Source of the DNA: Nephrocerus scutellatus
Lineage: Eukaryota; Arthropoda; Insecta; Diptera; Pipunculidae
Assembly: GCA_947095585.1 (NCBI GenBank)
Contig: OX352761.1
Span: 86,060,419-86,124,418, forward strand
Reading direction: 5' to 3'
Length of the DNA stretch: 64,000 nt
Shown here: in pieces, positions 54,466 to 62,947 of the stretch
Position numbering within the stretch: position 1 is the stretch's first letter
Layout of the letters: each line of letters opens with the position of its first letter
Program-made: the position numbers and the translations under genes
The notes under the pieces: generated by a model
The model's input: the letters and a program-made list of their open reading frames with translations, nothing else
Databases searched by the model: none
What the model was told of the DNA's origin: nothing

Positions 54466-54946
54466 TACAACAACAAATACACGTAAAATCGAAAAATTGC
54501 AAATATCTCGAAAAAATAAGGTCACTAATGCAAATAAAGCATTAAGGCAATTAGGTTTGTCACCACCCAATCGTCCAATGCATGATTTTTTTGATCGAGA
54601 ATTGCAACGTGAACAACAGTATGATCCCAATGAATTGCAAACATTTGTGAATTTGAACGTTCCCAAATTAAATAACCATCAAAAACATGTCTATGATACC
54701 ATCATACAAGCTGTACAAAATGAAGACGGTGGATTATATTTTTTGGATGCGTCTGGTGGTACGGGAAAAACATTTGTGATATCACTGATTTTGGCATGGT
54801 CGCAACGAAAAACTGCATTGGCACTTGCTTCGTCGGGAATCGCTGCTACTCTATTGGATGGTGGACGAACAGCGCACTCTGCACTAAAATTGCCGTTGAA
54901 TGTGCAGGTGTGTTTATATTTATTGACTGATCACTTTAAAATTTAA
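54065..54946 (+). other. Chimeric open frame: Harbinger nuclease fused to Helitron helicase
   Basis: A single 293-codon frame. Residues 1-133 are the Harbinger nuclease (ending RLLRKSGLYH). Residues 134-281 are the Helitron helicase with Walker A, and the last codons read into the intron. The junction is at 54465/54466 and is in frame. It arises at the duplication breakpoint. No sign shows that it is expressed. Confidence 0.75.
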
Positions 54947-56115
54947 TCGATATTAATTATTGTAAAGTATAATTATTCTCAAATTAACAGGTGATTGAAC
55001 ATCCCACGTGTAATATTTCAAGAAATTTTGCGATGGCAAAAGTTTTGCAACAAGCAGCAATTATTCTTTTGGATGAATGTACAATGACGCATAAAATATC
55101 GCTGGAAGCATTACACCGTACAATGCAAGATCTACGTCAGAATCAAGAAATTTTTGGTGGTGCATTGATATTATTGTCAGGCGATTTTCGTCAAATATTG
55201 CCTGTGGTTACACGATCAAGACCGGCGGATGAGATCAATGCATGCTTAAAGTGTTCTTTTCTGTGGCGACATGTGCAAAAATTGACATTGAACATAAATA
55301 TGCGCGTTCAATTGCACAACGACCAATCTGCAGATCGGTTCTCGAAGCAATTGTTAGATATTGGAAATGGCAAAGTTCGAGTCGATAATACAAATGGATT
55401 GATTACATTGCCGAACAATGTTTGTAACATTCTCCAATCTACAGAAGAGTTGATTGAAAGTGTGCTCCCAAATATTGTTCAAAATTACAGGAATCACAAT
55501 TGGTTGAGAGAACGCGCAATACTGGCACCAAAAAATGTGCACGTCAATGCAATCAATTATCAGATTCAAGAAAAATTACCAGGTGTAGTAACATCATATA
55601 AATCTGTTGATAGCGAAATGAATGCATATGATGCAGTGAATGATCAAATTGAATTTTTGAATTCATTGGAACCACCTGATATGCTACCGAATTATTTGAA
55701 TTTAAAGGTTGGCCCATCAATTATTTTACTGCGGAATTTAAATGCACCTAAACTGTGCAATGGCACAAGATTGGCAGTAAAAAAATTTATGCCGAATTTA
55801 ATTGAAGCCACAATATTGACCGGAAACGCGAAAGGTGAAATTGTGCTCATTCCACGTATTCCACTGATTCCAACAGACATGCCATTTGAATTTAAGCGTT
55901 TGCAATTCCCAGTGCGTCTATCATTTGCCATGTCCATCAATAAGGCGCAAGGACAAACGCTTCAAATATGCGGATTAAATTTGAAGGAGCCGTGCTTTTC
56001 ACATTGACAGCTATACGTGCCCTGCTCAAGAGTTGGAACTCCAAATTGTTTGTTTGTGCTCGCTTCAAATGGGAAAACGAAAAATATTGTATATTCAAAT
56101 GTTTTGGATTGACAT
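54466..56115 (+). pseudogene. Pif1-like Helitron helicase, copy 2
   Basis: Exon 1 (54466-54907) includes PKLNNHQKHVYDTIIQAVQN and the Walker A box YFLDASGGTGKTFVISLILA, then IAATLLDGGRTAHSALKLPL. An 83-bp intron follows. Exon 2, 54991-56007, is fully open for 338 codons with ILLDECTMTH (Walker B), LSGDFRQILPVV, WLRERAILAPKNVHVNAINY, RNLNAPKLCNGTRLAVKKFM, PVRLSFAMSINKAQGQT and LKEPCFSH. A TGA at 56005-56007 then interrupts the usual C-terminal QLYVPCSRVGTPNCLFVLAS, which continues in frame to about 56115. It is one substitution short of an intact helicase C-terminus. Confidence 0.88.
54908..54990 (+). other. Spliceosomal intron in Helitron helicase, copy 2
   Basis: GT at 54908 and AG at 54990, phase 0, 83 bp. 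Reading through would hit a stop after about 13 codons, whereas splicing joins LPLNVQ to VIEHPTCN. Confidence 0.82.
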
Positions 56116-56388
56116 TAATAATTTTTAAATACAATGCATTCATTTCATTTCTTTTTTTTTTGGTTGGTTGCAACGAAGTGCATCGGGGTTCGCTAGTTAA
56201 TATATTAATACTCGTGTATGGTTTCAAAACAATATCCAAAGTTTAATTTTAGATTAAATCTTATTATAGGCGTATTCGGTTCGACTGAAGAGTACAACTC
56301 TTCACTTCAGCTAATTGAGCGACTCTTCACTTAAATTGAGCTACTGAAGTGAAGAGACTGTTCGGTTGGTATTCTTCACTTCAGATAA

Positions 56389-57441
56389 ATGTCAAAAAAT
56401 AAATCATTTTTAAATTGGCTTGTGTTGAAGAAGTGGCACACAATTTTGAGCCGAATAAAATATTTTGGCATAATGGAAAATTCTGCTGAAAAAAGAAGAT
56501 TATTAAGTGAAGTTTTAATGGTAATTTGTAAATTGTATATTATTATATTTGGTTCCTATTATAATAGAATTTGTCTAATTCAGGTTCTACAAGATACCAG
56601 TTACTGGAAACTTACGGGAGCTTCATCGTCCAGCTCTAGTGATAGTGAAGAAGAAATTACACCACTTCACAGGGTGATAGATTATTATGAAAAAACCGTT
56701 CAGGATTTTAAATTAAATTTTCGAATTTAGAAAAATCTTCGTTTAATAATCTAATGGGTAAGACTTGTTTGTTAAGGCATTCCATAGAAACGTAACTTTG
56801 TATGTTTTTATTTTGTATATAGAGTTTTTGCTGCCAATATTAATTCAAAGTGTTACAACACACACTGGAGAAAGACAGGCAATGCCCGCTGAAAAAAAGT
56901 CCTAATGACTATTTATTATTTGTCTAATCAGGATAGTTTTAGGCAGGTTGCAAATTTTTTAATGTGTCCGATAGTACAGCTCTTACAATTATAAATAATA
57001 TTATCGATTTATTATATACTCATTCGCCGAAATTTATTAAATGAGTAACAGAAGAGCAAGCTAATGTCAATGAGCACCTTTTTTTAATAAAGAAGGCTTA
57101 CGGAACGTTTTGGGGTGCATTGATGGATCCCACATTACGATACCTAACGTCGGAAAGGATAACGACTATATTAATAGAAAAGGATATTCCAGTATTCTAC
57201 TGCAAGGCGTTGTAAATTACAATATGGAATTTATTGATGTTTACTGTGGCGAGCCGGGGTCAATGCATGACTCAAGATTATTGAGAAAGTCTGGCTTATA
57301 CCAGGCTGTTCGAGAAAATCTTTCCTGCATGTACGGATATTTTCTGCTCGGTGACTCGGCATATATGTGCCAGATGTTATTTAGATCGGAAAAATTGTTC
57401 TCTTTTTTTTTATTTTTATTTATATCGAATTGGTTGAATTG
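56389..57441 (+). pseudogene. Harbinger nuclease (HARBI1-like), copy 2
   Basis: Same gene as copy 1, extended further. 56389-56730 is the N-terminus (NSAEKRRLLSEVLMVI, then an apparent intron-like stretch gtaatttg...ctaattcag, then VLQDTSYWKLTGASSSSSSD). Frame breaks near 56720-57090 follow. 57110-57441 holds GCIDGSHITIPNVGKDNDYI, LLQGVVNYNMEFIDVYCGEP, MHDSRLLRKSGLYQAVRENL and YFLLGDSAYMCQMLF (GDSAY motif before the third catalytic residue). The frame then ends in low-complexity sequence. The last DDE-region glutamate is not seen. Confidence 0.83.
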
Positions 57442-59590
57442 AGGAAATTCTCGGTACAGGTTGTTTAATCAAAACTATTAACTAGCATATATAAGGAAAA
57501 AAAAATTATATGGGTTTTATAAAGACTACATTTTTTTTTGTTCTTTAGGTGGTTTTTTTATAACCAACAAGTAGTGTGAACTAGAAATAACAAGTAAGTA
57601 TGGGGGTTACAAAAGCTTTTAATGTTTTTTTTTCTAGATTTAGGTGGTTTAATTATAATCATAAGGTAGTATAAATACCAGAAAAAAAGGTAATTATGAA
57701 TTTTATTCAACCTTTTTTTTAAAAAAAGTTAGTATGAATTTTATTCAACATTTTAAATGTTTCCTAAGTATAGGTGGTTTAATTATAACCATAAGGTAGT
57801 ATAAATAAGGAAGAAAAGCAAGTATGGGTGCGCTCTTCTTTAATTACTGGTGAGCAAAAAAATTTACCAACCATCAAAAAAAAAAACCGAGTGAGAGAGA
57901 GAAAACAGTTAAGTACTTACATTTTTTCTTATTCTTTGCTAATTCTCCTCCTCGACAGCGCTAACGACGACGAAGATTCTGTAACAAATTTTCATATTAA
58001 TTCGAAATTTTTTTTCGGGTAATTTCCCGAGCAAAAAAAGGAGAAAAGAGAACATAATAAAAAAAAAACCGCAACCACAAATAAAAAAAAACGTCCCTTC
58101 AACAACATTTTCTCGATCGGTTCGCGATTTTCTCTTATCCTAGGATTCTAGGTACAACAAGGAATTTACTTAAAAAAAAATAATTAACTAACAAAATAGG
58201 AGGAATGATATGCTAAATCCATTAGTGACACACAGGAACTAGCGTAATGCGCAACCTTTTCCCAGGGATGACAGGTTCTCGGTGGGGAAATCAAAGCTCT
58301 CTTTCTTCTCTATATCTTCCTTATGAATACTAGTGTTGTCCGAATCCGGAGATGGAAAATTATCGACCGCCTTGATTGAATACGAGTCAAGCCGAATCAA
58401 CTGCTGACGCCAACAGGTACTGTACTGTGGGTTGGCAACGGAAATTGTCTCACTTTTTTTATATGGTGTGGCCATTCTTCTTATTAAACACATGGATATC
58501 TAAGCGCTTTGCGAAGGCAATGTACACTACTCGGTTTTTTTTTGATTGAATATCAATTTTTTTGTATTTCCGAATAATTGCACGCACAAGTGGACTTAAT
58601 TTATCGACGTACACTGTGCCGAACTATTTTTATACTAAATAAATTTTATAGTCGAACTGTGCCGAACTATTTTTATACTAAATAAATTTTATAGTCGAAT
58701 TTAATGATGATACAAAATAGTGGCCATCCTTTTCGGCTCGCACTGTTCCTATTCCTATTGCTGTTCGTTCGTCTCATGTACTTATGGGAATTCTTGATTT
58801 TTTTTTTTTCACAAGTCAAATTGAATATTCCGTGATTTGGGGAATTGTGCAAAAAAGAATGTCGAGATTACGCCACGCACGGGTTTTAATTGGGAGTACG
58901 GTTAATTACCGAATAGACTCAACGATTTTTTTTAATGATATTAAATTTTATAAAACACAGGCGGCCGTTTTTATGAATGCCGAGTACCGAACTGCACGCC
59001 GAATGAATTTATCGACCGAAGCCGGTGGTGGAAAGTTATCGACTCTCCGATTGAATACGAGTTGTGCTTGGTCTTCGAAACTCGCGCAAGTAAAAATGGC
59101 GTCGATGAAGAATCTATATAAAAACCCGAAAACTCCACACTGGGTAGGTGGGTAAGTTTGTTCGACCGAACTCGTTGGGGTTTATTTATCGACTGTCAAT
59201 TCGTTCGCCTTTTTCTTTTCTCGCCAACCTGTTGCTGGTTGAACCGAGCCTGTGAGTGTATACGTGTGACATGGCATCATAAAGGCTAGCTGAACAATAA
59301 ATCGCATGTTTTTGCGGCAAATTTCCCACACTGGAATTCGTGCTATCTAACGGTTTGCAAAGAAGAATCTGCAGCATGTGCACATCGCATGATATTGCGG
59401 TATAGTTCCTGCATTGGAATATTTGGTGACAAACGGTTTGCCATCACCGAATGTATGCATTTCGTATGATATTTCTAACAAATTTATTAGCGTATTATTT
59501 TTGTGGCCGGTGCCGCAAAAATAGGGTGCTGCGTGACAATGTCGCCACTACACATGTTATTTTATACTTAAAAATTAAAATGCATTTTTA
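57442..59590. other. Harbinger interior, non-coding, with small repeats
   Basis: 57480-57820 has three diverged units of about 90-130 bp with the landmark taggtggtttaattataacc (near 57548, 57642 and 57772). 58614-58656 and 58657-58699 are an exact 43-bp tandem duplication. Paired phrases (tatcgaccgccttgattgaa at 58363; tatcgactctccgattgaat at 59038) indicate an older internal duplication. Open frames such as 58784-59155 have no recognisable motif. Confidence 0.55.
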
Positions 59591-59595
59591 CTCAC

Positions 59596-59916
59596 CATCA
59601 CATTAAGCGCCTGTAATTGAGTAGATATCATGGCCCAGGCATGCTTCCGCTGTTTGACATTATTGAAAGTTTCCTTAAATTCATCGTATGTCGCAATGAG
59701 CTGTAACGTTTCATTTTTAGTCCAAGTGGAAGATTTTGCTGTAAAAATTTTCTGCCTATGATCCGGAATAATCTAATATGCATTTCATATCTAAATATAT
59801 ATAAGATAAATAAAAGCAAATTAACCTGGGACATCTGCGTTTGATAGATCGGTTTCTTCTCCGACGTACTCAATTAAATTATCATAATCATCAAACTTAT
59901 TATTATTATTATCCAT
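59596..59916 (-). pseudogene. Harbinger Myb/SANT-like DNA-binding protein
   Basis: Second gene of PIF/Harbinger transposons, which binds DNA and partners the nuclease. On the minus strand exon 1 starts MDNNNNKFDDYDNLIEYVGE at 59916 and ends at a GT donor (59825-59824). A 53-bp intron follows. Exon 2 (59772-59596) reads SSTWTKNETLQLIATYDEFK and ETFNNVKQRKHAWAMISTQL, the tryptophan-spaced Myb/SANT-like domain, then meets a gtgagt donor at 59595. The two exons are one base out of register as drawn, so there is an indel or another splice site. Later exons are not identified. Confidence 0.65.
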
Positions 59917-59946
59917 TTTAGAGAAAATATTATAGATTTATTATAA

Positions 59947-59947
<1 letters not shown>

Positions 59948-59978
<31 letters not shown>

Positions 59979-61381
59979 GTACACACGCTAAAGGGGTTTG
60001 CACCCTTATAATGCTTAGCACAGCGTGGGCGTTAGGAAATTAGGGAGAGGAAAGGATGAGATGTCTATGCACACGTGTCTTAAACGACTGCAGATCATAT
60101 ATATGCGGGAACACAGAATCAGGCAATTCATTCCACATAACTATCGTGCGGCTAAAGAAGGAATCTCTGAATTGGTTAGTACGTCCGAAGATAGGCTTAA
60201 TGGTGGACCCATGAGCTCGAGTTGAGGCACGGGTATTACGGATGGGTTGGAGAATGGGCGGGATGCATCTGGATATTTCTTTTGAACACCGCTTGTGGAA
60301 AAAGCGATAAAACAGTGACAGGCAGGAAACATTCCTACGATGTTCAAGCGATTCGATTGTTTTCGCGATATGTACATCACCAATAAGTTTTAACGCGCGG
60401 TTCTGAACTCTGTCTAGTAGATGCAATGTGGTCTTGGGAGCACCTGCCCAGACAATGCAGTTGTATTCAAGTTTAGGGCGAATATACGCCTTGTAAATAG
60501 TTGCCAGATCTGAAGGAGTGAAGTACATCTTGCACCGTTTTAGGAAACCTAAGCATCTCGCAGCATTTTTGGCGATGGCAAATATGTGGTCATTCCAACG
60601 AAGCTTGTTGTTGACACACATACCGAGAATTGAGAGTTTTTCAGTTTCTTTGATGCAAGATCCATTCATGGTTAAAGTTTGGGGGTTTAAATTACGCTTG
60701 GACGACAGAAGACAGCATTGGGTTTTAGAAGCGTTAAATTCAACTCTATTATGTAGGCCCCACCTTGTTATGCTGTCAAGGTCAGAATTTAACGTGCTTA
60801 ACATACGTTGTTGTTCAAGTTCCACTTGTGCCGAAGAGGGGCGCGCAGAAAGCGAGAAGTCATATGAAAAGCTAAGAGTACTGTCGTCAGCAAAGGAATG
60901 GATTGGATTAGAGGTGGTGGATAGGAGATCATTAATGAAAATCAGAAAGAGTGTCGGAGATAAAACAGAGCCTTGAGGAACACCGGCGTTTATGCGGTGG
61001 ACATTGGATTTGAATCCGTCCAATACGACCTGGATTGAACGGTCAGAAATGTAGTTCATAGTCCAATCGAGCAGGGTGTTGTTAATTCCATAAGCAGTCA
61101 TTTTCGACAAAAGAGCTTGATGCCAGACTCTGTCAAATGCCTTGGAAATATCGAGTGCAACGACTTTACTTTCACCAAATTTGTGAATAGACTGGTTCCA
61201 CTTTTCAGTGAGATAAGCCATCAGGTCACCTGTAGAGCGCTGCCTACGAAAACCGTACTGCTGGTCACTAAGGATTTCACGTGATTCAAGGTATTGCAAA
61301 AGCTTACGATTGATCAGGGTTTCCATAACCTTGGAGAATATGGATGTTAGCGCAATGGGTCGGTATGAGGAAAGGGATGAC
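59948..61381 (-). mobile_element. Family J LINE, copy 3, 5'-truncated
   Basis: A T-run of about 30 bases (59948-59974) is the poly-A tail of a minus-strand insertion, the cleanest in the window. The 3' terminal stem-loop (aagggtgcaaaccccttt) is shared with copies 1 and 2. Sequence extends upstream to the SSLSSYRPIALTS motif of RT at about 61345-61380, then changes abruptly. It is inserted in Harbinger copy 2. The long tail and open frame suggest the most recent family J insertion here. Confidence 0.88.
60040..61326 (-). CDS. LINE reverse transcriptase, 5'-truncated but open
   Basis: 428 residues without a stop. The frame is open further upstream to the LINE truncation near 61380, so the methionine at 61326 is internal and not a true start. 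RT motifs are LSDQQYGFRRQRSTGDLMAY (about residues 19-38), VALDISKAFDRVWH (motif A, 56-69), INAGVPQGSVLSPTLFLIFI (motif B, 112-131) and HSFADDSTLS (catalytic FADD, 145-148). The thumb and post-RT domain follow (WNDHIFAIAKNAARCLGFLK, YKAYIRPKLEYNCIVW), then the tail PIFGRTNQFRDSFFSRTIVM. The catalytic residues are intact. The endonuclease and first RT motifs are missing, so it is not autonomous. Confidence 0.88.
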   Translation of the reverse strand: METLINRKLLQYLESREILSDQQYGFRRQRSTGDLMAYLTEKWNQSIHKFGESKVVALDISKAFDRVWHQALLSKMTAYGINNTLLDWTMNYISDRSIQVVLDGFKSNVHRINAGVPQGSVLSPTLFLIFINDLLSTTSNPIHSFADDSTLSFSYDFSLSARPSSAQVELEQQRMLSTLNSDLDSITRWGLHNRVEFNASKTQCCLLSSKRNLNPQTLTMNGSCIKETEKLSILGMCVNNKLRWNDHIFAIAKNAARCLGFLKRCKMYFTPSDLATIYKAYIRPKLEYNCIVWAGAPKTTLHLLDRVQNRALKLIGDVHIAKTIESLEHRRNVSCLSLFYRFFHKRCSKEISRCIPPILQPIRNTRASTRAHGSTIKPIFGRTNQFRDSFFSRTIVMWNELPDSVFPHIYDLQSFKTRVHRHLILSSP

Positions 61382-61663
61382 GTGACGGAAGTTAAAGACT
61401 GCTCTCAACGGAATGCAGTAGACAACTGCAAATTCACAACCAAAATAAGCCGCACGAAACACAACACGAAAAGCAAACGAAAAGAAAAACAAATAACTCA
61501 TCAGAAGAACCTACACGAGCAGAACACCTCTTCACTTACTTCAGTAGCCCAATTTTGCCCAGTTTTTAACTGAAGTGAAGAGTTGTCAATCGAACAGTCT
61601 CTTCACTTCTGTTACTTCTGATACAGCTACTACTTCAGTTAATTCACACCAATCGAATACGTC
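61382..61663 (+). repeat. Harbinger right end with subterminal repeats
   Basis: Contains cttcactt/aagtgaag elements at about 61531, 61563, 61600 and the terminus accaatcgaatacgtc. It mirrors the left end at 56269-56390. Confidence 0.7.
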
Positions 61664-61859
61664 TTATATAAAAATGAAATTTTGTCTGTATGTCTGTGCG
61701 ATGGTAATTTTAATCTTGAAACAACGAAAAACTAGAACTTCAAAGGAAAATAGGCTAAACTACGGTACACGTATTTCTCGATTTGGCCTTCTTTATACCG
61801 CTCTGCTGAAAGCCCTAATTGAGCAGAAAATCGCCACCTTGTTTGGGGAAGACGCCCAA

Positions 61860-61958
61860 TAGCGGAATCGCAATCAATTTATATTACGTTTATATGCAAC
61901 TTAAGGGTAAGCATTTTTAGATAAAGTTGCATGTAAACGCAATTCCGCGATTCCGCTA
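61860..61958. repeat. Imperfect foldback hairpin
   Basis: Arms 61860-61902 and 61924-61958 pair at tagcggaatcgc/gcgattccgcta and at cgtttatatgcaactt/aagttgcatgtaaacg, with mismatches between them. Confidence 0.7.
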
Positions 61959-62706
61959 GAATTGAGCCACGCCCTTAAGAATAGCATGGCTGTATATACC
62001 TAATTATCACCTTTCATTTGATACCAATATTTTGGCCCACCCACTTTTAAGCACGCCCCTTTTCACACATTTATGGAAGTCTGTTTTTTACTCTTACTCC
62101 GTCGAGGGGGGTTCTATTTGCCCATTTTTTTAAATGGAAGGTATTTTTATTACCTTTCGTATGATACCAATTAACCCCCATACCTCCTTCTAAGAACTTA
62201 GAAAAATGCATTTTTCTGAAAAAAACTCAAAACTTCGGATGCCCCTCCCACCCAAATTTGTAGGAAGGTGGGCGGTGCCAAAATACCGTAAATACGGATA
62301 CCGTAGAAACGCCGAAAAAAATTCAAACACAATGTTTAACACATCCGGAAATTGTTTTAGTAAACTTTTTATTATGTGTCCAAAATTGCTTAACTTATAT
62401 GATAGAATGCTATTTTACTGCGTATTTGGTTGTGTCTTGTTCGGCTGCTCGTTTTAAAAGAAGAAAAATGGAAACTGAGTGTTTTTGCTCGTTGTTTTGA
62501 CGTTTCAACGCTCAGTTCACACGATGCCTGAGTGAGTCGTGTTTTACTTGTGGTTTTCGGTTGTTAATTCTCAACACCGTTCATAGGATATAGCTGAAAC
62601 TTTGTGATGTGGTGGGGACGGTTGGGGTGGATGTTTGTATGGTGTTACTGTTGTAATGTTGTTGAGGGGGTTGACGTGGTGGGTGGATTGACTCGAAGAC
62701 GGTGCA

Positions 62707-62815
62707 TTTTTTTTATACATAAACCCTAAACTTATTACCAAGGGACAACTCGCTGAATGACTTGCGTCACGGCAATAAGGTGGGCTTATACCCTTTATTA
62801 AAATTAAAATAATCA
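62707..62815 (-). mobile_element. Family K LINE 3' end fragment
   Basis: T-run then accaagggacaactcgctga and gtcacggcaataaggtgggc, homologous to 17275-17385. It is only about 110 bp, a very short 5'-truncated insertion or captured piece inside the Helitron. Confidence 0.75.
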
Positions 62816-62947
62816 AAATAATAATAATAGTGCTGTTATATGTGGTGGAGGGGGTATCTCAAGGTGTGTCTTGAAGGGTCTTGGTGGTCAGTTGAGGGGA
62901 GGGTAGTGTGGTGGGGGCAGCCAGGCAACGCTGGGTGTTTCAGCTAG

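Larger units (their letters stand above)
54466..56196 (+). mobile_element. Helitron helicase copy 2 with 3' end
   Basis: Longer of the two Helitron pieces. Begins at the Harbinger junction (tacaacaacaaatacacg) and ends with gcaacgaagtgcatcggggttcgCTAG-type terminus: CTAG at 56193-56196, next base T. The Rep (HUH nuclease) part and the 5' TC end are absent. Confidence 0.85.
56269..61663 (+). mobile_element. PIF/Harbinger transposon, copy 2, with nested LINE
   Basis: The left end ggcgtattcggttcg (56269) and the reverse complement of the right end (gacgtattcgattgg, ending 61663) form terminal inverted repeats matching at about 12 of 15 positions. They are followed inward by cttcacttcag subterminal repeats on both sides. 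TTATA directly flanks both ends (56264-56268 and 61664-61668). Two genes converge: nuclease on + (56389-57440) and a Myb/SANT-like protein on - (59596-59916). A family J LINE (59948-61380) is inserted near the right end. About 4.0 kb without the LINE. Confidence 0.8.
61664..62947 (+). mobile_element. Non-autonomous Helitron, main body
   Basis: The left side tatataaaaatgaaattttg followed by tctgtatgtctgtg is the typical start of insect Helitrons. The right side ends ccaggcaacgctggg (hairpin), tgtttcagCTAG (62944-62947) and T. The 5' TC with a preceding A is probably the tc at 56259-56260 on the far side of the inserted Harbinger. No Rep/Hel coding. It carries a hairpin (61860-61958) and a LINE K 3' end (62707-62815). 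A G-rich segment precedes the terminus, as in the Helitron at 10391-11025. Confidence 0.7.

Noticed and set aside
58784..59155. Possible host or transposon gene of 123 codons
   Set aside because: No motif recognised, starts in a T-run, and lies within Harbinger interior. Not enough to call a gene.
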